DNA from: Pseudomonas khorasanensis
GTDB lineage: Bacteria; Pseudomonadota; Gammaproteobacteria; Pseudomonadales; Pseudomonadaceae
Direction: 5' to 3'
Length of the DNA: 64,000 nt
Assembly: GCF_014268505.2 (NCBI RefSeq)
Contig: NZ_JABWQP020000001.1
Location: 1,296,021-1,360,020 of the forward strand
Shown: piece by piece, positions 9,049-18,665 of the stretch
How positions within the stretch are numbered: position 1 is the first letter of the stretch
Layout of the letters: each line of letters opens with the position of its first letter
Translations under genes and position numbers: made by a program
The notes under the pieces: generated by a model
Database searches by the model: none
Seen by the model: the letters and a program-made list of their open reading frames with translations, nothing else
Told to the model about the DNA's origin: nothing

Positions 9049-10119
9049 ATGCCTCTCATGGACACAATTTTGAACACCATCAGCATTGAAGATGACCCAC
9101 GCTGGGCCGCTGTGGTGGCTCGCGATCCGCGTGCGGACGGGCGATTTGTCTATGCGGTGAAGACCACAGGCGTTTATTGCCGCCCGAGCAGTCTCGCGCG
9201 CCTGCCCAAACCGCAGAATGTCGAATTTTTCGACACCGCCGAACTGGCCGAGGCGGCGGGTTATCGGCCGAGCAAACGCGCCAGCAAGGATCAAAGCGAT
9301 GCGCACCATGCAGCGATCATTGCTGCGGCTTGTCGTCGGATCGAGGCGTCCGAGACGTTGCCGGCGCTCAATAGCCTCGCGGCCAGCGCCGGCCTCAGCC
9401 CTTTTCATTTTCACCGGGTATTCAAAGCCGCGACCGGCCTGACACCCAAGGCATACGCCACGGCCCAGCGCTCGCGCAAGGTACGCGCGCAATTGGCTAG
9501 CGGCGGCTCGGTGACCGATGCGCTGTACGACGCAGGCTTTAATTCCACCGGCCGCTTTTATGAATCTGCCAATCAACTGCTGGGAATGAAACCCGCGGAT
9601 TACCGCGCCGCTGGCCAGAACAACGACATCCGCTTTGCCGTGGGCCAATGCTCGCTCGGGGCGATTCTGGTGGCGCAAAGCGCACGTGGCATTTGTGCGA
9701 TTCTGTTGGGCGATGATCCCCACCAATTGGTTTGCGATCTTCAGGATCAGTTTCGCAAAGCGAACCTGATCGGCGCCGACCGCGAGTTTGAACAGTTGAT
9801 CGCCAGCGTCGTCGGCTTTATCGAAGCGCCGAAAATGGCCCTGAACTTGCCGCTGGACATACGCGGCACCGCTTTTCAGGAGCGCGTGTGGCAGGCGCTG
9901 CGCGAGATTCCGGCGGGCAGCACCGCCAGCTACGCCGAAATCGCGCAACGCATCGGCGCTCCCACTTCGATGCGCGCAGTGGCGCAGGCCTGTGGAGCCA
10001 ATCGCCTGGCCGTGGCGATCCCCTGCCACCGCGTGGTGCGCAGCGATGGCAATCTTTCAGGCTACCGCTGGGGCGTCGAACGCAAACGCCAGCTGCTTGA
10101 ACGCGAACTCAACGATTGA
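9049..10119 (+). CDS. ada: Ada-like methyltransferase/regulator with degenerate zinc site
   Basis: 356 residues from the chosen ATG at 9049; ATG 9058 and an upstream start at 8983 are alternatives. Three domains are visible: the Ada N-terminal domain (about 1-80), an AraC-type helix-turn-helix (about 85-180) and an O6-methylguanine-DNA methyltransferase domain (about 190-356) with active-site PCHRV. In E. coli Ada, four cysteines (38, 42, 69, 72) bind zinc and Cys38 accepts methyl from phosphotriesters. Here only the first is kept (Cys44 in VYCRPSS); the others are Ser48, Ser75 and Ala78 (GYRPSKRA). O6-methylguanine repair should work. Methylphosphotriester sensing in the classical way should not. 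Confidence 0.9.
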   Translation: MPLMDTILNTISIEDDPRWAAVVARDPRADGRFVYAVKTTGVYCRPSSLARLPKPQNVEFFDTAELAEAAGYRPSKRASKDQSDAHHAAIIAAACRRIEASETLPALNSLAASAGLSPFHFHRVFKAATGLTPKAYATAQRSRKVRAQLASGGSVTDALYDAGFNSTGRFYESANQLLGMKPADYRAAGQNNDIRFAVGQCSLGAILVAQSARGICAILLGDDPHQLVCDLQDQFRKANLIGADREFEQLIASVVGFIEAPKMALNLPLDIRGTAFQERVWQALREIPAGSTASYAEIAQRIGAPTSMRAVAQACGANRLAVAIPCHRVVRSDGNLSGYRWGVERKRQLLERELND

Positions 10120-10257
10120 CTTCAACCACGGCAACTCGCGCCGATGCTGAAAAACTGCACACGATGTTCAGTATTTCAGACTGGCCGTGCATGCGGTTTT
10201 GCTGCTAAAACCAAGCACTGCCAACCTGCCCGCGTCATCGTCCGGAGAATCGCTTTT

Positions 10258-11322
10258 ATGAGCCAGTGGCCAGACACCCGTATTCTTGATCTGCTCGGCA
10301 TCGAGCTGCCGATCATCCAGGGCCCGATGGCCGGCGCTACGAATTCCTCGATGGTAATTGCCGTGTGCAACGCCGGCGGCCTGGGTTCGATGCCGGCAGC
10401 GATGCTCAGCACCGAGCAGCTACGCGAAGAACTGCAAACGATTCGCCAGCACACCAACAAACCGTTCAACGTCAACTTCTTTTGTCACCAGCCACCGGCG
10501 CCCGACGAACAGCGAGCACGGGACTGGAAGCTTCTGCTCGAGCCCTATTACCGAGAAGTGGGTGCCGATTACGATGCGCCGACGCCGGTGTCCAACCGGG
10601 CTCCTTTCGACGAAACCGCGTGCGCAGTGCTCGAAGAATTCCGCCCCGAGGTGGTGAGTTTCCACTTCGGATTGCCTGAAAAATCCTTGCTGGATCGGGT
10701 CAAGGCGACCGGGGCGAAAATCCTCTCCTCAGCCACCACCGTGGAAGAAGCCCTATGGCTGGAGCAACACGGCTGCGACGCGATCATCGCCATGGGGTAC
10801 GAGGCCGGCGGCCATCGCGGGATGTTCCTCAGCGATGACTTGGGCACTCAGGTCGGCACCTTTGCTTTGGTGCCACAGGTGGTCGATGCCGTGAAAGTGC
10901 CCGTGATTGCAGCGGGGGCGATCAGCGATTCCCGGGGCGTTGCTGCCGCGTTCATGCTCGGCGCATCAGCGGTGCAAGTCGGCACGGCGTATCTGTTTAC
11001 CCCGGAAGCCAAAATCAGCGCCTCACATCACAAGGCCTTGCGTACCGCGAAAGAAAGCGAGACAGCCATCACCAACCTGTTTACCGGGCGTCCGGCGCGA
11101 GGCATCCTCAACCGCGTGATGCGCGAACTCGGCCCGATGTCAGCCGCGGCGCCCTCCTTCCCGTTGGCCGGTGGTGCGCTGATGCCACTGCGGGCAAAAG
11201 CTGAAGCGGATTTTGCCAACCTTTGGGCTGGTCAGGCCTTCACCCTGGGCAAAGATCTCAGCAGTGCCGAACTGACTCGGCAACTCGCCGAGGAGGCGCT
11301 GGCGAAACTCCGTCGTCGTTAA
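10258..11322 (+). CDS. Nitronate monooxygenase family (FMN TIM-barrel)
   Basis: 354 residues from the ATG at 10258, with GGAG ten bases upstream. The N-terminal motif LPIIQGPMAG, the loop VCNAGGLGSMPAAM, the signature GYEAGGHRG and the phosphate-binding stretch VIAAGAISDSRGVAAA are those of the nitronate monooxygenase/2-nitropropane dioxygenase family, which oxidises nitronates such as propionate 3-nitronate using FMN. The physiological substrate cannot be read from the sequence. It stands between ada and the modABC operon and is probably transcribed alone. Confidence 0.88.
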   Translation: MSQWPDTRILDLLGIELPIIQGPMAGATNSSMVIAVCNAGGLGSMPAAMLSTEQLREELQTIRQHTNKPFNVNFFCHQPPAPDEQRARDWKLLLEPYYREVGADYDAPTPVSNRAPFDETACAVLEEFRPEVVSFHFGLPEKSLLDRVKATGAKILSSATTVEEALWLEQHGCDAIIAMGYEAGGHRGMFLSDDLGTQVGTFALVPQVVDAVKVPVIAAGAISDSRGVAAAFMLGASAVQVGTAYLFTPEAKISASHHKALRTAKESETAITNLFTGRPARGILNRVMRELGPMSAAAPSFPLAGGALMPLRAKAEADFANLWAGQAFTLGKDLSSAELTRQLAEEALAKLRRR

Positions 11323-11366
11323 ATTGTGCGGCGAGCGGATTTATTCCCTCGCCACCCAACGCCGTC

Positions 11367-12220
<854 letters not shown>

Positions 12221-12901
12221 ATGTCGCTGACGAGTGCCGATTTCGCCGCTATCTGGCTGACCCTGAAACTGGCGTCGCTGACCACCGCCATTCTGCTGGT
12301 GATTGGCACGCCGATCGCCTTATGGCTGTCGCGAACGTCGTCGTGGCTGCGCGGCCCGGTCGGCGCTATCGTCGCCCTGCCGTTGGTGTTGCCGCCCACG
12401 GTGATTGGCTTTTACCTGTTGCTGGCGCTGGGGCCGCACGGCTTTCTCGGTCAGTTCACTCAGTGGTTGGGGCTGGGCACGCTGACGTTCAGTTTCACCG
12501 GTCTGGTGATTGGTTCGGTGATCTATTCCCTGCCCTTCGTGGTGCAACCTTTGCAGAACGCCTTCTCGGCGATCGGCACCCGTCCGCTGGAAGTGGCGGC
12601 GACGCTGCGCGCCAATCCCTGGGACACCTTTTTCAGCGTGATCCTGCCGCTGGCACGCCCCGGTTTTATCACCGCTGCGATCCTCGGATTCGCCCACACG
12701 GTGGGTGAGTTCGGCGTCGTATTGATGATCGGGGGCAACATTCCCGACAAGACCCGTGTGGTGTCCGTGCAAATCTACGACCACGTCGAAGCACTTGAGT
12801 ACGCCCAGGCCCATTGGCTGTCCGGGGCGATGCTGGTGTTCTCGTTTCTGGTGTTGCTGGCGTTGTATTCCAGCCGCAAAACCCGCGCAGGCTGGAGCTG
12901 A
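12221..12901 (+). CDS. modB: Molybdate ABC transporter permease
   Basis: 226 residues with about five membrane segments. The inner-membrane permease motif is [20 protein letters not shown], a variant of the EAA loop that contacts the ATPase. It begins on the base after the modA stop and ends three bases before modC, so the three genes are one operon. It forms the transmembrane channel for molybdate import. Confidence 0.96.
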   Translation: MSLTSADFAAIWLTLKLASLTTAILLVIGTPIALWLSRTSSWLRGPVGAIVALPLVLPPTVIGFYLLLALGPHGFLGQFTQWLGLGTLTFSFTGLVIGSVIYSLPFVVQPLQNAFSAIGTRPLEVAATLRANPWDTFFSVILPLARPGFITAAILGFAHTVGEFGVVLMIGGNIPDKTRVVSVQIYDHVEALEYAQAHWLSGAMLVFSFLVLLALYSSRKTRAGWS

Positions 12902-12904
12902 TCG

Positions 12905-13984
12905 ATGATCGATGTACGTCTGAAACTTGCCTGGCCAGGGTTCGATCTGGATGTCGATCTGCATGTGCCGGGCCGGGGCGTTACCGCGCTCTATGGAGAT
13001 TCCGGCTCCGGCAAAACCACATGCCTGCGCTGCATCGCCGGGCTTGAGCGTGCGAAAGAAGGCTTCGTCCAGATCAATGACGAAGTGTGGCAGGACAGCG
13101 CCAACGGCATCTTCGTGCCGCCGCATACGCGTGCGCTCGGTTATGTGTTCCAGGAAGCCAGCCTGTTCCCGCACTTGTCGGTGCTGGCCAACCTGGAGTT
13201 TGGTCTCAAACGCATCGCCAGATCCCAACGCCGCGTCGACATGACCCACGCCAGCGAACTGCTCGGCATCGGGCATTTGCTTGAGCGTCATCCGCAGCAT
13301 CTCTCCGGTGGCGAACGCCAGCGCGTCGGCATCGCCCGCGCCCTGCTGACCAGCCCGAAACTGCTGCTGATGGACGAACCACTGGCGGCACTCGACAGCC
13401 GCCGCAAAAGCGAAATCCTGCCGTACCTGCAACGCCTGCATGATGAATTGGATATCCCGGTGCTGTATGTCAGCCACGCGCAGGATGAAGTGGCGCGCCT
13501 GGCCGATCATCTGGTGTTGCTCAGTGACGGCAAAGCCCTGGCCAGCGGCCCGATCGGCGAGACCCTGGCGCGTCTGGATCTGCCTCTGGCGATGGGCGAC
13601 GACGCGGGTGTGATCATCGAAGGCCAGGTCAGCGCCTACGACGCTGCCTATCAATTGCTCAGCCTGCAATTGCCGGCCACCGAAATGAGCATTCGCGTGA
13701 CGCATGCACCATTGGCCGTGGGCAAGGCCTTGCGCTGCAAGGTGCATGCGCGGGACATCAGCCTGGCGCTGACCAACGATGCGGCCAGCAGCATCCTCAA
13801 TCGGCTGCCCGTCACGGTCGTCAGCGAACAGGCGGCCGACAATATCGCCCATGTGCTGATCCGCCTCGACGCCGGTGGCACTCCGCTGCTGGCGCGGATA
13901 ACGCGGTTTTCCCGTGACCAACTGGGCGTGTATCCGGGCCAGCGGCTCTGGGCGCAGATCAAGGCGGTGGCGGTCCTGGCGTAA
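12905..13984 (+). CDS. modC: Molybdate ABC transporter ATP-binding protein
   Basis: 359 residues. The ATPase half has Walker [10 protein letters not shown] at residues 31-39, signature [15 protein letters not shown] and Walker [13 protein letters not shown]. The C-terminal part (about 290-359) is a TOBE/Mop-type domain that binds molybdate and allows substrate feedback. It powers import through ModAB. It is the last gene of the operon. Confidence 0.96.
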   Translation: MIDVRLKLAWPGFDLDVDLHVPGRGVTALYGDSGSGKTTCLRCIAGLERAKEGFVQINDEVWQDSANGIFVPPHTRALGYVFQEASLFPHLSVLANLEFGLKRIARSQRRVDMTHASELLGIGHLLERHPQHLSGGERQRVGIARALLTSPKLLLMDEPLAALDSRRKSEILPYLQRLHDELDIPVLYVSHAQDEVARLADHLVLLSDGKALASGPIGETLARLDLPLAMGDDAGVIIEGQVSAYDAAYQLLSLQLPATEMSIRVTHAPLAVGKALRCKVHARDISLALTNDAASSILNRLPVTVVSEQAADNIAHVLIRLDAGGTPLLARITRFSRDQLGVYPGQRLWAQIKAVAVLA

Positions 13985-14053
13985 ATCATTCGGCACGACG
14001 GCCAATGCCTGCGGTCAATCCAGTTACAGAACACCGCCACGAAGGAAGCCGCC

Positions 14054-15091
14054 ATGCCCGATACCGTGCTGACAGATGCCCTGCCCGCCGACCTGCATTA
14101 CGTCGATGACACTCAGCCTGGTATCACCCGGAAAAAACTGCGCGGCAAGTTCGTCTATTTCGAGCCGTCGGGTCAGCGCATCACTGACCCGGACGAAATC
14201 AAACGCATCAATGCCCTGGCGGTGCCGCCGGCCTACACCGACGTGTGGATCTGCGCCGATCCCTGCGGTCATCTGCAAGCCACTGGCCGCGATGCGCGCG
14301 GGCGCAAGCAATACCGTTATCACGCGCGCTGGCGAGAAGTGCGCGACGCCGACAAATATTCGCGTCTGCGCGAATTCGGCCTGGCCCTGCCAAAGCTGCG
14401 GCGCAAGCTCGAAGCGCAGCTGGACGCGCCAGGATTCAGCCGAGACAAGGTCATGGCCACGGTGATCACCTTGCTCGACGCCACGCTGATCCGCGTCGGC
14501 AATACGCAATACGCGCGGGACAACCGCTCCTATGGCCTGACCACCTTGCGCAGCCGCCATGTCGAGGTCAACGGCAGCGCGATCCTGTTCCAGTTTCGTG
14601 GCAAGAGTGGCATCGAGCACCAGATCACCGTCAAGGATCGACGCCTGGCGCGGATCGTCAAGCGCTGCCTGGAGATTCCCGGGCAGAACCTGTTTCAGTA
14701 CCTCGATGAAAACGGCGTACGGCACACCGTCACCTCATCCGACGTCAATGCTTACCTGCAAACGCTCACCGGTGCCGACTTCACGGCCAAGGATTACCGC
14801 ACCTGGGCCGGCAGCGCACTGGCCTTGTCGGCTTTGCGAGAGCTGCAGTATGAGTCGGAATCGGAGGCCAAACGGCACGTGGTCGATATGGTGAAAAACG
14901 TTGCCAAACAGTTGGGCAATACCCCGGCGGTGTGCCGAAAGTGCTACATCCATCCGGCAGTCGTCGAACATTTCATGCTCGGCGCCCTTGCCGAATTGCC
15001 CCGCACGCGCGTGCGAAAAGGCCTGCGCGCCGAGGAAGTGGCATTGGCGATGTTCCTCGAACGCATGAGCGAAGTGACCGAGGCACCTTGA
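14054..15091 (+). CDS. DNA topoisomerase IB (poxvirus/bacterial type)
   Basis: 345 residues. Motifs of the bacterial type IB enzymes are visible: GNTQYARDNRSYGLTTLR, FRGKSGIEHQ and FTAKDYRTWAGS. The active-site tyrosine is Tyr298 in CRKCYIHPAV, where the known enzymes carry the nucleophile. It relaxes supercoils by nicking one strand through a 3'-phosphotyrosine intermediate, without ATP. Start at ATG 14054 after a GGAAG site. It appears to be a single-gene unit downstream of modC. Confidence 0.93.
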   Translation: MPDTVLTDALPADLHYVDDTQPGITRKKLRGKFVYFEPSGQRITDPDEIKRINALAVPPAYTDVWICADPCGHLQATGRDARGRKQYRYHARWREVRDADKYSRLREFGLALPKLRRKLEAQLDAPGFSRDKVMATVITLLDATLIRVGNTQYARDNRSYGLTTLRSRHVEVNGSAILFQFRGKSGIEHQITVKDRRLARIVKRCLEIPGQNLFQYLDENGVRHTVTSSDVNAYLQTLTGADFTAKDYRTWAGSALALSALRELQYESESEAKRHVVDMVKNVAKQLGNTPAVCRKCYIHPAVVEHFMLGALAELPRTRVRKGLRAEEVALAMFLERMSEVTEAP

Positions 15092-15463
15092 TTGCCGGCC
15101 CCTGTCAGGCCATGGATTGTTTGGATTACCGCGACACCTGATGGCCCGCGCCTACAAACGGACTTGCCGACGAGCTGAGCTGTGTATTTTTTGCACGATT
15201 GCACAGGGCTTCTATAGTTGATCTGAAACGAATCAACTGCAGTGACGGCGACGGCTATGACGAGCAAGTGCAGGCTGAGCGCGAATGTCAACGTCTCAAC
15301 GCAGTCAGTTCGCAACCACCGGCCCGCCAACACTCTGGCTGATGCCCGGCGACGGCGGGTCTATACTGAAACCAGCTGAGGGAGCAGCATCCCGACGGCG
15401 AAAGGCTCGCAACACGCGGGCTTTTTGTTGCGACTCAGTGGTTTCATTGAACGGAGGTGTTTC
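15092..15463. other. Intergenic region with promoter-like and attenuator-like signals
   Basis: No convincing gene. A -10-like CTATACT at 15361-15367 is followed at 15405-15428 by a short hairpin (GCTCGC, AACAC loop, GCGGGC with one G-T pair) and a T-rich run. This comes before the ribosome-binding site of the next gene and resembles a small leader attenuator. A further CTATAGT lies at 15213-15219. The CTATA(C/G)T form suits stationary-phase (RpoS) promoters, which is only an inference. Confidence 0.4.
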
Positions 15464-15694
15464 ATGTCCGAGAAAGAGTCCATCACCACCCTGCTCACCT
15501 TGCTCGATGCGCGGCAGGCGCGTCTCGCGGCTGCTTGCAAAGAGATTGCCGACTGGGTTGATCACCAGGGCGGGCACCCTACGGCATTGCGCATTCGAGA
15601 TCGTCTGAACGACATCGAAAAAGACGCCCCGTTGATCCGCAACACGCTGTCGACGCTCAAGCCGATAGACCGGCCGCTGCCACGGTTCAGATAA
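15464..15694 (+). CDS. Small conserved helical protein, unknown function
   Basis: 76 residues, start chosen for the GGAGG site six bases before the ATG at 15464. The sequence (MSEKESITTLLTLLDARQAR, then a helical remainder with HPTALRIRDRLNDIEKD) predicts an all-helical cytoplasmic protein. No family is recognised with certainty. It opens a group of small stress-type genes. A leader with a hairpin precedes it. Confidence 0.65.
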   Translation: MSEKESITTLLTLLDARQARLAAACKEIADWVDHQGGHPTALRIRDRLNDIEKDAPLIRNTLSTLKPIDRPLPRFR

Positions 15695-15742
15695 CCCGTG
15701 ATCCGACTTCCCGTTGATCTGAGCCATGACCGCGCGTCTGCC

Positions 15743-15765
15743 CCCTCTGTGCTCGGCACAGAGGG
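15743..15765. terminator. Perfect hairpin between two convergent small genes
   Basis: CCCTCTGTGC and GCACAGAGGG pair perfectly over a 3-nt loop. It has no clear T-tract on either side. Its location between convergent genes suggests a bidirectional transcription stop or barrier. Confidence 0.5.
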
Positions 15766-15790
15766 AAGCAGTCACAGATGATCTGAATCT

Positions 15791-15958
15791 TTAACTCCCC
15801 TTGCCGGTGCGCTCCTGACCGTGGCTATGTTGTCCACCGACCCTTGCTTTCTCCGCCCGGTCTACCTTCAGGTTGACCGGATTCCCGCCTTTTTTACCGG
15901 CATCCTTGATTTTCTGCGGGTCGTCCGCGAAAGAATGATCACTGTTATGTTTTGTCAT
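15791..15958 (-). CDS. KGG-motif small stress protein
   Basis: A 55-residue gene with a GAGG site seven bases ahead of the ATG at 15958. The protein begins MTKHNSDHSFADDPQKIK and contains one KGG unit (DAGKKGGNPVNL) and a second degenerate one (ARVGGQHSHG), ending in a basic tail. The KGG repeat is known from the stress-induced acidophilic repeat proteins (GsiB-type), which are hydrophilic and intrinsically disordered. It lies near two other KGG genes on the opposite strand. Function is inferred only from the motif. Confidence 0.7.
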   Translation of the reverse strand: MTKHNSDHSFADDPQKIKDAGKKGGNPVNLKVDRAEKARVGGQHSHGQERTGKGS

Positions 15959-16284
15959 GTTTTATCCTCGGCACATTTGTCGAAACTCGTTCCAACACTT
16001 TAGATCGCCCCAGTTTCGGATCAACTCCTCGCCGATAGATGGTCAATTAAGCGAAGCGAAGCGCTGGCGACTTTTTGCACTTCTTACTATCAATCCAATT
16101 CCTCCGAAAGTTATACGAAGCGGCAGCAACAGCCGGTCTCTGTATAAGTTTCAGCAGCCCACTACCGTTCATCGGCCTGATTAAAAATTCTCAAAACATT
16201 TCTCTCCGGCTCGTAATCGGAGTAGATGTCCGGTGCGACAACGGACATAACTAGCGAAACGTTTATTGATATCGGAGAGCTATC

Positions 16285-16461
16285 ATGACTACAGGAAATA
16301 AAAATCCGGGTAACTTCGCCAACGATCGTGAAAAGGCATCTGAGGCGGGTAAAAAAGGCGGCCAGGCTTCTGGCGGCAACTTCGCCAATGACCGTGAAAA
16401 AGCCTCCGAGGCTGGCCGCAAAGGTGGCCAGAACAGCCACGGTGGCGGTCGCAAGTCCTGA
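16285..16461 (+). CDS. KGG-repeat stress protein (short, two repeats)
   Basis: 58 residues from the ATG at 16285, preceded by CGGAGAG. It has two near-identical units of the form NFANDREKASEAG(K/R)KGGQ, followed by a Gly/His tail (NSHGGGRKS). This is the GsiB/KGG family: hydrophilic, glycine-rich proteins made in general stress and stationary phase, thought to protect cell components during desiccation. The C-terminal unit is almost the same as that of the gene at 16924-17271, which points to local duplication. Confidence 0.85.
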   Translation: MTTGNKNPGNFANDREKASEAGKKGGQASGGNFANDREKASEAGRKGGQNSHGGGRKS

Positions 16462-16472
16462 GTGAGCAGCAC

Positions 16473-16493
16473 AAGGGCAGCCTCGCTGCCCTT
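16473..16493 (+). terminator. Hairpin after the short KGG gene
   Basis: AAGGGCAGC and GCTGCCCTT form a perfect 9-bp stem over a 3-nt loop, 11 bases after the stop. The T-run is short, so termination may be partial. Confidence 0.6.
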
Positions 16494-16518
16494 TGACATC
16501 AGCTGATGGAGCGCAATC

Positions 16519-16776
16519 ATGAGAACGGTAACCGAATTCGCACGATGCGAAGTGCAACGTAACAAGGGAGCAGAAGTGTATCCCGAAGGAGCGCGCAGTT
16601 CGCACTCGACGAAATCAGAGACTCCGTCCGTACCGCCCTGTATGGAAAGACGTCAAACGACTCCGCAATACAGAGATGGCGTTCAGCGCGAATGTTATGA
16701 ACGCCGGGAACTGACCGTTAACGCCGAGAACTCCAGGGCACCGGACACATTACCGATCTATGAGCGCTCTTCTTGA
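16519..16776 (+). CDS. Possible small hydrophilic protein, unknown
   Basis: 85 codons opening at an ATG with GGAG seven bases upstream. The product (starting MRTVTEFARCEVQRNKG) is hydrophilic and rich in Arg, Glu, Ser and Thr, without a recognisable domain. It lies between the two KGG genes, after a hairpin. The ribosome-binding site supports it, but nothing else does. It may be a real small gene of the same stress cluster or a chance frame. Confidence 0.4.
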   Translation: MRTVTEFARCEVQRNKGAEVYPEGARSSHSTKSETPSVPPCMERRQTTPQYRDGVQRECYERRELTVNAENSRAPDTLPIYERSS

Positions 16777-16923
16777 CTGAGAACTTGCGTTCTTTCGAAA
16801 GCAAGTAAAACCAGAACAGCAAACGTCACCAAGTAACTTTATGGGTTTGACGATTAACGACGGCACGAAGTCAGTGCATCTTTAATTCGCCTGACATCCA
16901 TACAGAAATGAGGAAGTTTGAAA

Positions 16924-17271
16924 ATGGCACAAGATAAACAAGGCGGCATGTCAGTTAACGAAGCCGGCAAAAAAGGCGGTGAAGCCACTTCGGCGTCGCA
17001 CGACAAAGAGTTCTATCAGGAAATCGGCAGCAAGGGTGGCCAGAACAGCGGCGGCAACTTCAAGAACGATCCTGAACGTGCCGCTGAAGCCGGGAGCAAA
17101 GGTGGTCAGAACAGCGGAGGAAATTTCAAGAACGACCCTGAACGCGCAGCAGAAGCCGGAAGCAAAGGCGGCCAGAACAGCGGCGGCAACTTCGCCAATG
17201 ATCGGGAAAAAGCCTCTGAGGCCGGACGCAAAGGTGGTCAAAACAGCCATGGTGGCGGGCGCAACAGCTGA
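16924..17271 (+). CDS. KGG-repeat stress protein (multi-repeat)
   Basis: 115 residues from the ATG at 16924; a TTG two codons earlier is less likely. An N-terminal section with GKKGGEATSA is followed by three tandem units of the form (S/R)KGGQNSGGNF plus KNDPERAAEAG or ANDREKASEAG, ending RKGGQNSHGGGRNS. The protein is low-complexity, hydrophilic and glycine-rich, as in GsiB/ConB-type general stress proteins. Its last ~30 residues nearly copy the gene at 16285-16461. A ClpP-like gene follows about 100 bases downstream on the same strand. Confidence 0.88.
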   Translation: MAQDKQGGMSVNEAGKKGGEATSASHDKEFYQEIGSKGGQNSGGNFKNDPERAAEAGSKGGQNSGGNFKNDPERAAEAGSKGGQNSGGNFANDREKASEAGRKGGQNSHGGGRNS

Positions 17272-17284
17272 TGTGCCGGGTGCG

Positions 17285-17301
17285 GGGGAGCTTGTCTCCC
17301 C
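17285..17301 (+). terminator. Weak hairpin after the multi-repeat KGG gene
   Basis: GGGGAG and CTCCCC form a 6-bp stem over CTTGT, 13 bases after the stop, without a T-tract. It may be a weak or partial terminator. Confidence 0.35.
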
Positions 17302-17368
17302 TGCCCACTTTCCAATCCGTTCAATCACAGCTTTAGCTCAGGAGTTCTGACCCGCCGAGGGAATCGCC

Positions 17369-17920
17369 ATGCCCGTACATGTTATTAACTTTACCGGTCC
17401 GATCACCGCCTCCACATGTGGCCAATTGATCGAGAAAGCCTCACTCGCCGTCAAGGAAGATGCTCCCCGCCTGATCGTAAACATCGCCACCATGGGCGGT
17501 GAATGCAGTTACGGCTTCACGATGTACAACTTTCTCATGGCTTTGCCCATCCCCGTGCACACGCACAATCTGGGAACGGTGGAGTCGATGGGTAATATCG
17601 TTTTTCTGGCCGGCGAACGCCGGACCGCCTGCACTCACAGCAAGTTTCTGTTCCACCCCTTCCACTGGCATTTACAGGGTTCCGTCGACCACTCACGCAT
17701 GTCGGAATATGCCATGAGCCTGGATTACGACTTGCACCTCTACGCCAAAGTCGTCGCAGAGCGGACGACGTCCGGCAAAAACAGGCTGGAAACTGAAACT
17801 TACCTGACCGCCGCTCCGCGCATTCTCAATCCGGAAGAAGCGTTGCACACGGGCCTGATCACGGCCGTTGAAGACACTGAAATACATGCCGGTTTCGTCT
17901 GCTCGTGCATCTATGCCTGA
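17369..17920 (+). CDS. ClpP-like serine protease family protein
   Basis: 183 residues of the ClpP/crotonase fold. The pattern NFTGPITASTCGQLIEKA, then NIATMGGECSYGFTMYNFL, matches the ClpP layout. The probable nucleophile is Ser in GTVESMGNIV and the catalytic His is in LFHPFHWHLQG. It lacks the N-terminal axial-loop sequence and the exact GQAASM motif of true ClpP, so it is a divergent paralogue. It could be a stress protease, but no ATPase partner is adjacent. It lies downstream of the KGG genes, and an intrinsic terminator follows. Confidence 0.75.
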   Translation: MPVHVINFTGPITASTCGQLIEKASLAVKEDAPRLIVNIATMGGECSYGFTMYNFLMALPIPVHTHNLGTVESMGNIVFLAGERRTACTHSKFLFHPFHWHLQGSVDHSRMSEYAMSLDYDLHLYAKVVAERTTSGKNRLETETYLTAAPRILNPEEALHTGLITAVEDTEIHAGFVCSCIYA

Positions 17921-17923
17921 CTG

Positions 17924-17951
17924 AAAACGCGTCGTCGCTGGCGCGTTTTCC
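17924..17951 (+). terminator. Terminator after the ClpP-like gene
   Basis: GAAAACGCG and CGCGTTTTC pair over a 10-nt loop four bases after the stop, with the T-run within the 3' arm. Confidence 0.7.
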
Positions 17952-18145
17952 CTCTTCCCGAAATCATCAGTACTCACACCGTTCGGTTACACCAACAAGC
18001 GTGCGCAGCCGGCGAACTTGTACGCAGTGAAACAGCCGTACAACTTTCCCTAAAGCCTCATCCACCGATCATCCCGACCGTGGCAAATTCTCTGAATTAT
18101 TCAACGCACCCGACATCCTTCATTCATAAGCGTGCGGAGGATTGT

Positions 18146-18403
18146 ATGAGTGCAGCGGACTTGTACGTGATCGATTACCGGCTTCACGGAAAGCCCAGGT
18201 CATTCATCATCCGAACGAAAACCATGGACAATGCCCAAGCCTGGCACTGGGCAAGCTGTGACGCGGGGGTGGCGCCCATTCCCCGCCCTGGCCGACCCGC
18301 GTTGAAACGCTTTTCAAAACCGATGGCAGAACGGTTTGGTGTGACTGATGTGCAATGGCGAGAATCCCCGCCGCTCGTCTGGGAAGAGGATCAAGCAGAA
18401 TGA
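18146..18403 (+). CDS. DUF6555-type small Pseudomonas protein
   Basis: 85 residues, start chosen for the GGAGGA site before the ATG at 18146. The core YVIDYRLHGKPRSFIIRTK, then AWHWASCDAG, resembles the Pseudomonas-restricted DUF6555 family as far as memory allows. Function is unknown. Its stop overlaps the start of the next gene (ATGA), so the two are translationally coupled. Confidence 0.7.
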   Translation: MSAADLYVIDYRLHGKPRSFIIRTKTMDNAQAWHWASCDAGVAPIPRPGRPALKRFSKPMAERFGVTDVQWRESPPLVWEEDQAE

Positions 18404-18651
18404 TTGAGCAAACATTGAAATTCAGTTTTGGGCACTCCTGGGACGACGAAATGGCGCGCAACGCCGCCCTGTTTCGCGAAGCGGATCTGCTGGACGAAGC
18501 AGCGTACAAAATCATCGATCATGACACGGACAACCCTGAAGCCTGGGCTCGCTTCACCGAAGCAAAAGCCCAGGCCGACGCCAAGAGAACGGCGGCGTTT
18601 CAGGACTGGATGCGCATCAAGCGTGCAATGACCAGGCAGCGCTCACAGTAG
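18400..18651 (+). CDS. Small protein coupled to the DUF6555-type gene
   Basis: 83 residues, all-helical by composition, beginning MIEQTLKFSFGHSWDDEMAR and ending with a basic tail. It starts at the ATGA overlap with the preceding gene. No family recognised. Coupling suggests that the two products act together or in fixed ratio. Confidence 0.65.
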   Translation: MIEQTLKFSFGHSWDDEMARNAALFREADLLDEAAYKIIDHDTDNPEAWARFTEAKAQADAKRTAAFQDWMRIKRAMTRQRSQ

Positions 18652-18665
18652 CGGCGCGCCACCTG

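Noticed and set aside
15206..15345. Possible short coding frame in the intergenic region before the 76-residue gene
   Set aside because: No start codon with a ribosome-binding site; only a short protein-like run.
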